Positions 7,991-17,320 of a DNA stretch of 64,000 bases are shown piece by piece. This DNA comes from Roseivivax jejudonensis. GTDB taxonomy: Bacteria > Pseudomonadota > Alphaproteobacteria > Rhodobacterales > Rhodobacteraceae. A program made the position numbers and the translations under genes. Below the pieces are notes generated by a model that saw only the letters and a list, made by a program, of their open reading frames with translations, was not told the origin of the DNA and did not search any database. How positions within the stretch are numbered: the stretch's first letter is position 1; every line of letters begins with the position of its first letter. The stretch is taken from the NCBI RefSeq assembly GCF_900172265.1, contig NZ_FWFK01000001.1, positions 62,001-126,000 on the forward strand, read 5' to 3'.

Positions 7991-8737
7991 ATGACCGACA
8001 ACATCAGCGGAAAAGTCATCGTCATCACCGGCGCCTCCAGCGGCATGGGCGAGGCGACGGCCCGCGACCTTGCCGCGAAGGGCGCGAAGGTCGCGCTCGG
8101 CGCGCGCCGTCAGGACCGGCTCGACGCCATCGTCAAGGACATCGAAGCGGCCGGCGGCGCGGCCGTGGCTCTCACCACCGACGTCACCAAGCGCGATCAG
8201 GTCGAGACGCTGGTCACCAAGGCCAAGGACGCCTTCGGCCGGGTGGACGTGATGTTCAACAATGCCGGCCTGATGCCGCTCTCGCCGATGGAAAGCCTGC
8301 GCGTCGACGAATGGGACCAGATGGTCGACGTCAACGTGAAGGGGACGCTCTACGGCATCGGGGCGGTCCTGCCGATCTTCAAGGAGCAGAAATCGGGTCA
8401 GATCATCAACGTCAGTTCCGTCTATGGCCACAAGGCCGTAGCCACCGGAGCGGTCTACTGCGGCACCAAGTTCGCGGTTCGCGCCATTTCCGAGGGTCTG
8501 CGTCAGGAGGTGAAGGACTACAACGTCCGCGTCACGGTCATCTCCCCCGGCGCGGTCGACACCGAGCTGACACAGCACATCGCCGAGCCGGATCTCGGCG
8601 ACCAGATCCGCGACTTCGTCAAGGACATCGCTGTGCCCTCCTCGACCATGTCCGACATGGTCGCCTTCGCAATTTCCCAGCCCGAGAACGTGGACGTGAA
8701 CGAGATCCTCTTCCGCCCGACCGTTCAGCCGGTCTGA
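7991..8737 (+). CDS. short-chain dehydrogenase/reductase (SDR)
   Basis: A 248-residue classical SDR with TGASSGMG at residues 13-20, NNAG at 90-93, catalytic Ser142/143, Tyr156 and Lys160. The Arg pair after strand 2 (GARRQDR) favours NADPH. It resembles the YdfG/serine-3-dehydrogenase-like group often induced by LysR regulators together with cupin and CMD genes. A GGAG ribosome-binding site precedes ATG 7991, and a strong terminator follows. It is the second gene after the cyclophilin-like protein. The substrate is unknown. Confidence 0.88.
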   Translation: MTDNISGKVIVITGASSGMGEATARDLAAKGAKVALGARRQDRLDAIVKDIEAAGGAAVALTTDVTKRDQVETLVTKAKDAFGRVDVMFNNAGLMPLSPMESLRVDEWDQMVDVNVKGTLYGIGAVLPIFKEQKSGQIINVSSVYGHKAVATGAVYCGTKFAVRAISEGLRQEVKDYNVRVTVISPGAVDTELTQHIAEPDLGDQIRDFVKDIAVPSSTMSDMVAFAISQPENVDVNEILFRPTVQPV

Positions 8738-8773
8738 CCCCCTCGGGGATCTATCGACACGGTCGTCTTGAAG

Positions 8774-8806
8774 CACCCCCGCCGCGTGCGGGGGTGTCTT
8801 TCGTCT
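8774..8806 (+). terminator. rho-independent terminator after the SDR
   Basis: A perfect 9-bp stem CACCCCCGC/GCGGGGGTG with a 5-nt loop is followed by TCTTTCGTCT. It ends the LysR-controlled plus-strand unit 36 bp after the SDR stop. Confidence 0.75.
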
Positions 8807-9023
8807 GAAGGCGGCAGAATCGAGCGCGGCTGGCCTCCGAGGTCCGGGCCCGGCCTCTTCGGACATCGTCGGCCTGCGCCTTTTTGGAGGTTCCCTGTTG
8901 CACCGGAGCCAGACCTCGCAATGCAACTTCGGCAGCAGCGCATGATTTCACGGAAGCTCCGCGCCCGGGCGCATCGTTTGTGTTACGCTCCCGCCGAGGC
9001 AACCCGAGCAGGAGCGCTTCCCG

Positions 9024-10004
9024 ATGTTCGCGATTTCACGCCGGTTCGTACTGGTATCCGCGATGCTTGCCATCGCGACAGGGTCGATCCCGGCCCGAAC
9101 GGGCGCAGAGACGGCCGATATTCCGGCATGGCTGCAGCAGCATGTGGGGACGGACGAAGGTCAGATCGCGCCCATCGTGCTTCAGCGGGCACGGGCGCTC
9201 CATCAGCGAAAACGGCGCGAGGGCGTCGTCCAGAACCCCTGCTACCTCGCGAAGGATGCGACACGTCCGAGCACGTCCACCAACGGGCAGCCCAACCCCC
9301 GGTTCTATGTCATCTGCGAGCAGAGCCAGCAGTTCCAGGCGGTGTCATCGGGTTACGGCAACGGCCGGTCGCTGCCGCGCGCGGACTTCTCGAACAATCG
9401 CCAGTGCGCCCGACACTTCAGCAATGCCGAAGGGTCGAAGCTGACGATGGGCGGGACCTACCTGACCGCGGAGACGCGTACGTCTTTCAAGGGCTACTAC
9501 AGCCAAGCCGGCCAGTCTCGCCCGTTCAATCGCACGTTTCTGCTGTTCGATGGCGAAGGTGAGACGCGCAACGCACGCGAGCGCGCCATCGGCGGCCACG
9601 AGGCTGTTTTCCTGAAATGGCAATGCCGTGGCCGGAAGCCGGACAGCGCATATGCTGATGAGGACGGATATGTCCCGTACGGACGGCTGGTCGATTACAC
9701 CGGGGGCCGCAGCAACGGGTGCACGACGTGGTCGAGCGAGGTGTCAGACGACATCATCTCTCTTGTCGAGGGCAATCCCACATCCCTCTACATCTATCCC
9801 GAATCCGAAGACATCGATGCCGTGGCCCGGGCCGTGCGGTCAGGAACGTCTCCGTCGGAGGCCGGGCTCTACTGGAACAGCACCTGCCTCGCGGCGATCG
9901 GGGAGCCGAAGTTCTGGCCGAAACGACAGCTTCAACCGATCATCGACGAATGGCGTCGGTCGCTGCCGCCGAGCGAACCATTGGTCCTTCCGATCTGCCG
10001 GTAG
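9024..10004 (+). CDS. secreted murein L,D-transpeptidase-like protein (YkuD_2 type)
   Basis: A 326-residue exported protein with an N-terminal signal peptide (residues 1-28, RRFVLVSAMLAIATG core). The body matches the catalytic-domain family related to L,D-transpeptidases: RFYVICEQSQQF, then a GGTYLT stretch, IGGHEAVFLKWQCRG with His192, and YTGGRSNGCTTWS with the candidate nucleophile Cys233. Such proteins are thought to act on peptidoglycan peptides, though this subfamily is poorly studied. It has its own promoter region (8807-9023) with AGGAG before the start. It is convergent with znuA, and no partner gene is adjacent. Confidence 0.68.
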   Translation: MFAISRRFVLVSAMLAIATGSIPARTGAETADIPAWLQQHVGTDEGQIAPIVLQRARALHQRKRREGVVQNPCYLAKDATRPSTSTNGQPNPRFYVICEQSQQFQAVSSGYGNGRSLPRADFSNNRQCARHFSNAEGSKLTMGGTYLTAETRTSFKGYYSQAGQSRPFNRTFLLFDGEGETRNARERAIGGHEAVFLKWQCRGRKPDSAYADEDGYVPYGRLVDYTGGRSNGCTTWSSEVSDDIISLVEGNPTSLYIYPESEDIDAVARAVRSGTSPSEAGLYWNSTCLAAIGEPKFWPKRQLQPIIDEWRRSLPPSEPLVLPICR

Positions 10005-10192
10005 CAGCGCTCGATCTCACCCCTCGCGGTTGGCCGCAGACGGGCGTTGGGTGGCCGATTGGCAAGACGTCGCGTCCGCTGCTGACCTGGAGCGATGCGT
10101 CGAAAGAGGCGCCTGTGGTATCCCCGCCGGGACTGGTGGCGCGCGGTCGGTTCGAGGCGCCCCGCCGGCGGTGCGGCGACGCGCATTGAAAA

Positions 10193-11350
10193 TCAGGACG
10201 CCGACCCGCAGCCGGCAATGCTGTCGGCGACGGTGCGGATCAGGTCGGGATAGAAGCCCGGACCCATCTGCAGGTCGAAGCCGAGCGGGTCGATGACGGC
10301 CGCTTGCGCGTCGGTGCCCTCGGACACGACGGCCACGAGATCCTGATTGAATTGCGGTTCCGCGAAAACGCACCGGACCTCGAGATCGCGGATGGTGTCG
10401 CGCACCTCCTCAACCCGCGCGGGGCTCGGGTCCGTCGCGTCGCTGAGCGAGATCGCTCCGGCCGCCGCGAGGCCGAACCGGTTCTCGAAGTAGTGATATG
10501 CGTCGTGGAAGACCACGAAGCTGATCTCGCCGGCTGCGGACAGGGTGTCCTCCGCTTCCGCCATTGCGGCGTCGATCTCCGCCTGCCCCGCGGCGGCGTT
10601 GTCGCGATAGGTTTCGGCGTTTTCGGGGTCGAGTTCGGCCAGTTCCGCGGCGATCACGTTCAGCCAGATCTTGCCGTTCTCCGGGTCGAGCCAGGCGTGC
10701 GTGTCGACACCTTCGTGGCTGTGACCCGCATGATCCTCGCCTTCGTGCGCATGGTCGTGGTCGGCGTGCTCCTCGCCGTCATGCGCGTGGTCGTGGTCGG
10801 CATGTTCCTCGCCGTCATGCGCGTGGTCGTGGTTGGCATGTTCCTCGCCGTCATGCGCGTGGTCGTGGTCGGCATGCTCCTCGTCGTCATGCGCGTGGTC
10901 GTGGTCGGCATGTTCCTCGCCTTCGTGCGCATGGTCGTGGTCGGCATGCTCCTCGCCGTCATGCGCGTGGTCGTGACCCTCGAAAGTCGCGCCTTCGCGG
11001 TAGTCCAGCGTGGTGATGCCGTCGACGTCGAGCAATTCGACGACGCGCGCGCCCGAGGCCAGCGTGCCGATCGAGTCCGAGAGCCACGGCGCCAGTTCGG
11101 ATCCGACCCAGAAGACCGCGTCGGCCTGCTCGAGCGCCTGCGCTTCGGACGGGCGCATCGAGTAATTGTGCGGCGACGCGCCCGGCTGGACCACGAGGTC
11201 CGGCGTGCCGAGGCCCTCCATGACACGCGCCACCAGCCCGTGCACCGGCGCAATGTCGGTCGCCACGCGCGGCACATCCGCCTGCACCGCACTTGCTGCC
11301 GTGATCGCGACGACGCTGCCGGCCAGAGAATTGGCAAAGCTCATGGACAT
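10193..11350 (-). CDS. znuA: zinc ABC transporter substrate-binding protein ZnuA
   Basis: A 385-residue periplasmic zinc-binding protein of the cluster A-I family. It has an N-terminal signal peptide (ending about residue 24, QADVP), the ligand region QPGASPHNYSMRP (His61), a very long His/Asp/Glu-rich loop (residues 126-209) and VDTHAWLDP with a second His. The loop is built from seven tandem 12-residue units and is longer than in most ZnuA proteins; it probably scavenges Zn2+. The ATG at 11350 has AGGAG 7 nt upstream. It is divergent from zur-znuCB, with palindromic operators in the 85-bp gap. Confidence 0.95.
   Translation of the reverse strand: MSMSFANSLAGSVVAITAASAVQADVPRVATDIAPVHGLVARVMEGLGTPDLVVQPGASPHNYSMRPSEAQALEQADAVFWVGSELAPWLSDSIGTLASGARVVELLDVDGITTLDYREGATFEGHDHAHDGEEHADHDHAHEGEEHADHDHAHDDEEHADHDHAHDGEEHANHDHAHDGEEHADHDHAHDGEEHADHDHAHEGEDHAGHSHEGVDTHAWLDPENGKIWLNVIAAELAELDPENAETYRDNAAAGQAEIDAAMAEAEDTLSAAGEISFVVFHDAYHYFENRFGLAAAGAISLSDATDPSPARVEEVRDTIRDLEVRCVFAEPQFNQDLVAVVSEGTDAQAAVIDPLGFDLQMGPGFYPDLIRTVADSIAGCGSAS
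10724..10975 (-). repeat. seven tandem 36-bp repeats coding the ZnuA His-rich loop
   Basis: The stretch is exactly 7 x 36 bp and codes seven units of HDHAHDGEEHAD with a few substitutions (D/E, G/D, D/N; the last ends EDHAG). Units are nearly identical in DNA as well as protein, so recent expansion by slippage or recombination is likely and copy number may vary between strains. Confidence 0.95.
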
Positions 11351-11365
11351 CCAAAGCTCCTGTAA

Positions 11366-11407
11366 TTAGGTAACACCTAAATGCCTTAGTCGTTATGATA
11401 TTTCATA
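11366..11407. promoter_or_regulatory. znuA/zur divergent promoter with two palindromes (candidate Zur boxes)
   Basis: TTAGGT-aac-ACCTAA (11366-11380) is a perfect 15-bp dyad next to znuA. TATGA-tatt-TCATA (11394-11407) is a second, AT-rich dyad 28 bp before zur. Zur represses znu genes in related bacteria through AT-rich palindromes, so the second is the better candidate; the first could be a second operator. Confidence 0.6.
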
Positions 11408-11435
11408 GCAACCCGAAATCACGCAGGAGCTGGCA

Positions 11436-11912
11436 ATGACCGACCCGGCATTCGAGGCGCATGACCACCATGCATGTATCGTCGACGGCGTTGCGGCCGT
11501 CGAGCGGGCCTGCGTCGCGCGGGGCCTTCAACTCACGCAGACCCGAAAACGCGTGCTCGAGATCCTGCTGTCCGAGCACAAGGCAATGGGGGCCTACGAG
11601 ATCCTCGACGTGCTGCGCGCCGAAGGCCTCGGATCGCAGCCTCCCGTCGCCTACCGCGCGCTCGAGTTCCTGACAAAGCACGGCTTCGCCCACCGGATCG
11701 AACGGCTCAACGCGTTCATCGCCTGCTCGCATTTCGGGGACGCTCACGCGCCCGTCTTCCTGATCTGCCGACGGTGCAATTCGGTCGCGGAATCCCGGTC
11801 GGACGTTGCGAAGAGCGAGATCGGCCGCATTGCGAAGGGAGCCGGCTTCGTGATTGAACGCACGGTGCGCGAGGCCGAAGGGCTTTGCCCGAAATGCGTG
11901 GAGGCCGCCTGA
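11436..11912 (+). CDS. zur: zinc uptake regulator Zur (Fur family)
   Basis: A 158-residue Fur-family repressor with an N-terminal winged helix (about residues 15-90, LTQTRKRVLEILLSEHKAMGAYEIL) and a dimerisation domain. Structural zinc ligands are Cys111-x2-Cys114 and Cys151-x2-Cys154. The gene context (divergent znuA, downstream znuC and znuB) identifies it as Zur rather than Fur or PerR. With Zn2+ bound it would repress znuA and its own operon. Its stop overlaps the znuC start (TGATG). Confidence 0.93.
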   Translation: MTDPAFEAHDHHACIVDGVAAVERACVARGLQLTQTRKRVLEILLSEHKAMGAYEILDVLRAEGLGSQPPVAYRALEFLTKHGFAHRIERLNAFIACSHFGDAHAPVFLICRRCNSVAESRSDVAKSEIGRIAKGAGFVIERTVREAEGLCPKCVEAA

Positions 11913-12661
11913 TGACGGACGCGAGCCCCCTCGTTTCGGCCAGCGACCTGACCGTCCGCTTCGGCGAGACGACCGTGCTGCACGACGTCAACCTGCGCGT
12001 TCAAGCCGGCGAGATCGTGACGATCGTCGGGCCGAACGGCTCGGGCAAGTCGACGCTGATCGCGGCCCTTCTGGGCGGTGTGACGCCAGCGACGGGCCGC
12101 ATCGACCGCGCGGCCGGCCTTCGGATCGGCTACGTGCCGCAGCGGCTCGTGCTCGACCCGACGCTGCCGATGACGGTCGAGCGGTTCCTGTCCCTGCCCC
12201 GCCGCGTGTCGGCGCGCCGCGCCCGCGAAGCGCTGGAGCGCGCCGGCGTGCCGGAGATCGGCAATCGCCAGATGGCGGCGCTCTCGGGCGGCCAGTTCCA
12301 GCGCGCGCTGCTGGCACGCGCGATCCTCGAAGAGCCCGACCTGCTGATCCTCGACGAGGCCACCGCGGGGCTTGACCAGCCGGGCGCCGCCGCCTTCTAC
12401 CAGCGCATCGAGGAGGTCCGGGCCACGACCGGCTGCGGCGTGCTGATGATCAGCCACGACCTGCACGTGGTGATGAGCGCGTCGGACCGTGTGATCTGCC
12501 TCAACGGCCATGTCTGCTGCGAAGGCACGCCCGAGGTGGTCGCGGCGGCTCCAGATTACCGCCGCCTCTTCGGCGAGGGCACCCAGGGCGCGCTGGCGCT
12601 CTATCGCCACCATCACGACCACACCCATGCGCACGATCATTCGCAGGACGCCGCTGAGTAA
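11912..12661 (+). CDS. znuC: zinc ABC transporter ATPase ZnuC
   Basis: A 249-residue ATPase with Walker A GPNGSGKST at residues 40-48, signature LSGGQ at 124-128, Walker B LLILDEA and the switch His in ISHDLH. A His-rich tail (HHHDHTHAHDH, residues 233-243) may bind zinc in the cytoplasm, a known feature of alphaproteobacterial ZnuC. The ATG at 11912 overlaps the zur stop by 1 nt; an in-frame ATG at 11885 lies inside zur. It energises import through ZnuB and overlaps znuB in the same way. Confidence 0.95.
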   Translation: MTDASPLVSASDLTVRFGETTVLHDVNLRVQAGEIVTIVGPNGSGKSTLIAALLGGVTPATGRIDRAAGLRIGYVPQRLVLDPTLPMTVERFLSLPRRVSARRAREALERAGVPEIGNRQMAALSGGQFQRALLARAILEEPDLLILDEATAGLDQPGAAAFYQRIEEVRATTGCGVLMISHDLHVVMSASDRVICLNGHVCCEGTPEVVAAAPDYRRLFGEGTQGALALYRHHHDHTHAHDHSQDAAE

Positions 12662-13455
12662 TGCTCGACGACTTCATGACCCGCGCCGCACTGGCCGGCA
12701 TCGGCACCGGCCTCGCGGCGGCGCCGCTCGGATGCTTCGTGGTCTGGCGCCGCATGGCCTATTTCGGCGATGCGACCGCGCATGCCGCGATTCTCGGCGT
12801 CGCGCTGTCGCTCGCCTTTTCGCTTCCGATCTTCGCAGGCGCGCTGGTCATCGCTCTGGTCATGGCGACGGTCGTGTCGATCATCTCGGGCCGCGGTTAC
12901 GCGATGGACACGCTCCTCGGAGTTATGGCGCATTCCGCGCTCGCGTTCGGCCTCGTCGGCGTGACGTTTCTTCAGGGCGTCCGGATCGACCTGATGGCGT
13001 ATCTGTTCGGCGACATCCTGTCCGTTTCGCGCGCCGACCTCGGCGTGATCTGGGGCGGCGCGGCCTTGGTGATCGCGCTGATCGGCTGGCGCTGGTCGGC
13101 GCTTCTGACGGCGACGCTGAACCCCGACCTCGCCCGCGCCGCCGGGATCGACCCCAAGCGCGAACAGCTCGTCCTGACGCTGGCGCTCGCCGTCGTCGTG
13201 GCGGTCGCGATCAAGGTCGTCGGCGTCCTGCTGATCACTGCGCTCCTGATCATCCCGGCGGCGACCGTGCGCCCGTTCGCCGCCACGCCCGAACGCATGG
13301 GCGTCATGGCCGCGCTCGTGGGCATGGCGTCTGCCTGGGTCGGGCTGCGCGTCTCCTACGCACTGGACACGCCGACCGGGCCGACGATCGTCTGCATGGC
13401 CGCGCTGCTCTTCAGCCTCTCCACCGTGGCGTCGGGCGTGAAGCGCGCGGTATAG
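12661..13455 (+). CDS. znuB: zinc ABC transporter permease ZnuB
   Basis: A 264-residue ABC-3-family permease with about seven to eight membrane helices and typical motifs (GCFVVWRRMAYFGDATAHAAILG near the N-terminus, KVVGVLLITALLIIPAATVRPFA in the second half). It forms the inner-membrane channel for zinc delivered by ZnuA. The start overlaps the znuC stop (TAATG), showing translational coupling. It is the last gene of the zur-znuC-znuB operon; no clear terminator follows. Confidence 0.95.
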   Translation: MLDDFMTRAALAGIGTGLAAAPLGCFVVWRRMAYFGDATAHAAILGVALSLAFSLPIFAGALVIALVMATVVSIISGRGYAMDTLLGVMAHSALAFGLVGVTFLQGVRIDLMAYLFGDILSVSRADLGVIWGGAALVIALIGWRWSALLTATLNPDLARAAGIDPKREQLVLTLALAVVVAVAIKVVGVLLITALLIIPAATVRPFAATPERMGVMAALVGMASAWVGLRVSYALDTPTGPTIVCMAALLFSLSTVASGVKRAV

Positions 13456-13799
13456 GGCGCGCCGCAGGTCCGGCCGCGCAGACGGAGCCGCCGCCCGCAC
13501 GAGGCTTGTGCGACATCCGGACGCGCACCGAGCCCAGTCGGCCCGAAACCCGGTTACACTCGCGGGGCTGCCTTTTTACGAGGATCGCGATGTGAGCCGA
13601 TCGGCCGCTTGCACAGGCCCGTAGCGTCGACACGATGGGAGCAGCGCCGCCGAATGAGTCGCCCGTCCAAAAACCCGCACATCTGCAAAGCCCCGAGCCG
13701 CCGCACCGATTTGTCGCACGCTGCGGCGCGCGTCGTGTTACGTTCCCGACACACTGCCTTGTTACGGCCCGACCCAGACGAAACAGACAGGGGAAACTC
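13456..13799. other. 344-bp intergenic region between znuB and phnD
   Basis: I see no gene here. A GTGTTACGTTCCCG motif at 13735-13748 closely resembles GTGTTACGCTCCCG at 8980-8993, which lies upstream of the L,D-transpeptidase-like gene; both may mark promoters. There is no recognisable Pho box or riboswitch. GGGGA before the phnD start serves as its ribosome-binding site. Confidence 0.4.
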
Positions 13800-14750
13800 A
13801 TGAAAACGCTCAGCACTCTGACGGCGATCGCGGCACTGTCCTTCGCGGGCGCAGCACATGCGCAATTTGCGCTCGGCGACCGCTACGAAGACAACGACGG
13901 CGACCTGATCGCGGACATCCCCGAAGACGAATCGGAGCTGATCGATCCCGACACGCTGATCTTCGCCTACACGCCGGTGGAAGATCCGGCCGTCTATGCC
14001 GAGGTCTGGCAGGGCTTTCTCGACCACATGTCCGAAGTGACCGGCAAGGAGGTCCAGTTCTTCCCGGTCCAGTCGAACGCCGCCCAGATCGAGGCGATGC
14101 GCGCCGGGCGCCTGCACGTCGCGGGCTTCAACACCGGTTCGAACCCGCTGGCCGTGGCTTGCGCCGGCTTCCGTCCCTTCGCGATGATGGCGGCCGAGGA
14201 TGGCTCGTTCGGATACGAGATGGAGATCATCACCTACCCCGATTCCGGCATCGAGGAGGTCGCGGATCTGCAGGGCGAGACGCTGGCCTTCACCTCCGAG
14301 ACGTCCAACTCGGGCTTCAAGGCGCCGTCGGCCATCCTCCAGGCCGAGTTCGACATGACGGCTGGCGAAGATTTCGAGACCACCTTCTCGGGCGCGCATG
14401 ACAGCTCGATCCTCGGCGTCGCCAACCAGGACTATATCGCCGCCTCGATCGCCAACTCGGTCAAGGCGCGCATGATCGAGCGCGAAGTCATCTCCGAAGA
14501 CCAGATCGAGGTCGTCTACCAGTCGCAGACCTTTCCGACGACGGGCTACGGCACGGTCTACAACCTGACGCCGGAGCTGCAGGACAGCATCCGCGAAGCG
14601 TTCTTCAGCTTCGAGTGGGAAGGCACCGCGCTCGCCGAAGAGTTCGGCAAGAACGGCGAGGACCAGTTCATCGAGATTTCGTTCGAAGAAGACTGGGCCG
14701 TGATCCGGACTATCGACGAGGCGAACGGCGTCTCCTACGACTGTAACTGA
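13800..14750 (+). CDS. phnD: phosphate/phosphonate/phosphite ABC transporter substrate-binding protein
   Basis: A 316-residue periplasmic binding protein with a signal peptide (residues 1-21, AHAQ). The mature protein matches the PhnD family: [18 protein letters not shown], then [23 protein letters not shown] with the conserved GFNTG ligand-loop, and SGFKAPSA for the phosphoryl pocket. It captures a phosphonate or phosphite for PhnC/PhnE1/PhnE2. The ATG at 13800 is chosen for signal peptide and GGGGA. No C-P lyase, phosphonatase or phosphite dehydrogenase is nearby, so the exact ligand is open. Confidence 0.9.
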   Translation: MKTLSTLTAIAALSFAGAAHAQFALGDRYEDNDGDLIADIPEDESELIDPDTLIFAYTPVEDPAVYAEVWQGFLDHMSEVTGKEVQFFPVQSNAAQIEAMRAGRLHVAGFNTGSNPLAVACAGFRPFAMMAAEDGSFGYEMEIITYPDSGIEEVADLQGETLAFTSETSNSGFKAPSAILQAEFDMTAGEDFETTFSGAHDSSILGVANQDYIAASIANSVKARMIEREVISEDQIEVVYQSQTFPTTGYGTVYNLTPELQDSIREAFFSFEWEGTALAEEFGKNGEDQFIEISFEEDWAVIRTIDEANGVSYDCN

Positions 14751-14772
14751 GCCGGGCCACTGGCCCCGATCG

Positions 14773-14796
14773 ACGGGCGGCTCCGGCCGCCCGTTT
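14773..14796 (+). terminator. attenuating hairpin between phnD and phnC
   Basis: Perfect 9-bp stem ACGGGCGGC/GCCGCCCGT with a TCCG loop, followed by only a few Ts. Such hairpins commonly lie after a binding-protein gene and lower expression of the downstream ATPase and permeases. Confidence 0.6.
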
Positions 14797-14817
14797 GCGT
14801 TCGACGGAGACTGCGCG

Positions 14818-15639
14818 ATGCTGCATCTGGACGGATTGTCCAAGACCTATGCCACCGGGGAGGCGGCGCTCAGCGATGTCACGCTGACCGTTCCGCAGGG
14901 ACAGATCATGGGGCTGATCGGCCCGTCCGGCGCCGGCAAATCCACCCTGATCCGCTGCATCAACCGACTGGTGGAGCCGAGCTCGGGCAAGGTGATCCTC
15001 GGCGATGTCGACCTCGCCCGGCTGGGCAAGGCCGAGCTGCGCCGGCAGCGCCGGCGCATCGGGATGATCTTTCAGGAATACGCGCTCGTCGAACGGCTGA
15101 CCGTGATGGAAAACGTCCTGTCCGGGCGTCTTGGATACGTGCCGTTCTGGCGCAGCCTGCTGCGCAAGTATCCCGCGCGCGACATCCAGACCGCCTACCG
15201 GCTGCTTGATCGCGTGGGGCTGATGAACCGCGCCGACAGCCGCGCAGACGCTCTGTCGGGCGGCCAGCGGCAACGCGTCGGCATCGCGCGGGCGCTCGCG
15301 CAGGAGCCCGAGCTTCTTCTTGTGGACGAACCGACGGCGAGCCTCGACCCCAAGACGTCGCGCCAGATCATGCGGCTCATCACGGAGATCTGCGCCGAGC
15401 GCGGACTTCCTGTCATCGTCAACATCCACGACGTGCCGCTCGCCCAGCAATTCATGCAACGCATTGTCGGTCTCCGGGCGGGCCGGATCGTGTTCGACGG
15501 CGCGCCGGCGGACCTGACCGAGGCCGCGCTGACCGAGATCTACGGCGCCGAAGATTGGAACGCCATGCGCCAGGGGGACAGCGAGCAGGCGGAGGCCGAG
15601 GCCGACGCGGCGCGCCGGCTGGAGGCGCTGGCGAAATGA
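14818..15639 (+). CDS. phnC: phosphonate-type ABC transporter ATPase
   Basis: A 273-residue ATPase with Walker [10 protein letters not shown] at residues 35-43, Q-loop in [18 protein letters not shown], signature [15 protein letters not shown] and Walker [14 protein letters not shown]. The characteristic GRLGY stretch after the Q-loop is typical of PhnC. It drives uptake through the two PhnE-type permeases. The stop overlaps the phnE1 start (ATGA). Confidence 0.92.
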   Translation: MLHLDGLSKTYATGEAALSDVTLTVPQGQIMGLIGPSGAGKSTLIRCINRLVEPSSGKVILGDVDLARLGKAELRRQRRRIGMIFQEYALVERLTVMENVLSGRLGYVPFWRSLLRKYPARDIQTAYRLLDRVGLMNRADSRADALSGGQRQRVGIARALAQEPELLLVDEPTASLDPKTSRQIMRLITEICAERGLPVIVNIHDVPLAQQFMQRIVGLRAGRIVFDGAPADLTEAALTEIYGAEDWNAMRQGDSEQAEAEADAARRLEALAK

Positions 15640-16439
15640 GCGAGACCTATCCCACGACGTGGCGGCGGCCGCCACAGATCATCCGTTCCGCGCGATGGCG
15701 CTACGCGGTGCAGCTCGGGATCGCCATCTACCTCGCGCTCGCCCTGGGAACGATCGAGGTCGACTGGGGACGCGTCGCCGATGGCCTCGCCCGCGGCCAA
15801 CGCTTTGCCGCCGGCTTCCTGCAGCCGGACTTCGTCAGCCGCTGGGCCGACATCTCGCGCGGGCTGATCGAAAGCCTGACGATGACCCTGACATCGACGG
15901 TGGTCGGTGTGCTGATCTCGATACCCGTGGGCATCGGCGCCGCCGCGAACCTCGTGCCCGCGCCTGTCTATTTTGTCTGCCGCGGGATCATCGCGGTCAG
16001 CCGCGCGCTGCAGGAGGTCATCATCGCGATCTTCCTGGTGGCGATGTTCGGCTTCGGTCCGTTCGCCGGATTCCTGACACTGTCATTCGCGACGATCGGG
16101 TTCCTCGCCAAGCTCCTGGCCGACGACATCGAGGAGATCGAGCCCGGCCAGGTGGAGGCCGTGCGCGCGACCGGCGCCTCCTGGACGCAGCTCGTGAACT
16201 ACGCCGTCCAACCGCAGGTCATGCCGCGCCTCATCGGGCTGTCGCTCTACAGGCTCGACATCAATTTCCGCGAAAGCGCGGTGATCGGGATCGTCGGCGC
16301 CGGCGGTATCGGCGCGACGCTGAACACTGCAATCGACCGCTACGAATACGACAGCGCGGGCGCGATCCTGCTGCTGATCATCGGCATCGTCATGATCGCC
16401 GAGTACGGCTCCAGCTATCTGAGGAAGTTCCTGCAATGA
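15636..16439 (+). CDS. phnE: phosphonate-type ABC transporter permease 1
   Basis: A 267-residue permease with the PhnE topology and the EAA loop [41 protein letters not shown]. About six membrane helices are visible. The ATG at 15636 overlaps the phnC stop by 4 nt; the in-frame ATG at 15555 is inside phnC. It pairs with the second permease as a heterodimer. Confidence 0.92.
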   Translation: MSETYPTTWRRPPQIIRSARWRYAVQLGIAIYLALALGTIEVDWGRVADGLARGQRFAAGFLQPDFVSRWADISRGLIESLTMTLTSTVVGVLISIPVGIGAAANLVPAPVYFVCRGIIAVSRALQEVIIAIFLVAMFGFGPFAGFLTLSFATIGFLAKLLADDIEEIEPGQVEAVRATGASWTQLVNYAVQPQVMPRLIGLSLYRLDINFRESAVIGIVGAGGIGATLNTAIDRYEYDSAGAILLLIIGIVMIAEYGSSYLRKFLQ

Positions 16440-17245
16440 CCGCGCACGACTATCCCGAGGTCTGGCAGCGCCGGACGCCGCGGGCGCGGCTCGTGCAATG
16501 GATGGGCTGGCTGTGCCTCGTCGCGCTCTTCGTCTGGTGCTGGCAGGTGATGACGGCGAACACGATCTGGGCGTTCGTCACCGACGCACCGCGGCAGGCC
16601 GCCGACATCGGAAGCCGGATGTGGCCGCTCGAGTGGGGATACGTGCCCGAGCTTCTGTTGCCGCTGTGGGACACGATCAACATCGCCACGCTCGGCACGA
16701 TCGGCGGCGTCGCGATGGCCTTCCCGATCGCCTTCCTCGCCGCGCGCAACACGACACCGTCGGCCATGATCCTGAGGCCCATCGCGCTCTTCATCATCGT
16801 GGCGTCGCGCTCGATCAATTCGCTGATCTGGGCGCTGCTTCTGGTGGCGATCATCGGGCCGGGCCTCCTCGCCGGGATCGTCGCGATCGCGCTGCGCTCC
16901 ATCGGCTTCGTTGGCAAACTTCTCTACGAGGCGATCGAGGAAACCGACGCGCGCCAGGTGGAAGCCGTCGAGGCGACCGGCGCCAGCGGTCTGCAGGTTC
17001 TCAGCTACGGCATCATTCCGCAGATCATGCCGGCGTTCTGGGGCATCTCGGTCTTCCGGTGGGACATCAACATCCGCGAAAGCACGATCCTCGGGCTTGT
17101 CGGCGCGGGCGGGATAGGGCTCAAGCTGAACGCCTCGATCAATACCTTGTCGTGGGACGAGGTCGCGGTGATCCTGCTTCTGATCCTCGGGACCGTCGTG
17201 GTCAGCGAGTGGGTCTCCGCCAAACTGCGGCGCGCGATCATCTGA
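16436..17245 (+). CDS. phnE: phosphonate-type ABC transporter permease 2
   Basis: A 269-residue PhnE paralog with the EAA-loop EAVEATGASGLQVLSYGIIPQIMPAFWGISVFRWDINIRES and six predicted helices. It starts at ATG 16436, overlapping the first permease stop (ATGA). It is the last gene of the phnD-C-E1-E2 operon and is followed by a convergent ABC operon 75 bp away; a weak GC hairpin is the only terminator-like element in that gap. Confidence 0.92.
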   Translation: MTAHDYPEVWQRRTPRARLVQWMGWLCLVALFVWCWQVMTANTIWAFVTDAPRQAADIGSRMWPLEWGYVPELLLPLWDTINIATLGTIGGVAMAFPIAFLAARNTTPSAMILRPIALFIIVASRSINSLIWALLLVAIIGPGLLAGIVAIALRSIGFVGKLLYEAIEETDARQVEAVEATGASGLQVLSYGIIPQIMPAFWGISVFRWDINIRESTILGLVGAGGIGLKLNASINTLSWDEVAVILLLILGTVVVSEWVSAKLRRAII

Positions 17246-17320
17246 CGACCCGGCGCGCCCGGCTCGGCGCCCGTTTCGTGCCGCCCTTCCCCCGGTCCTT
17301 CATGCAGTCCAGCCGGCGCG

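Noticed and set aside
10724-10975. 36-bp repeats considered as a CRISPR array
   Set aside because: Repeats are directly adjacent with no spacers and are in frame within znuA, coding the His-rich loop.
13800-17245. C-P lyase locus
   Set aside because: Only the transporter genes (phnD, phnC, two phnE) are present. No phnG-M, phosphonatase or ptxD is in the window.
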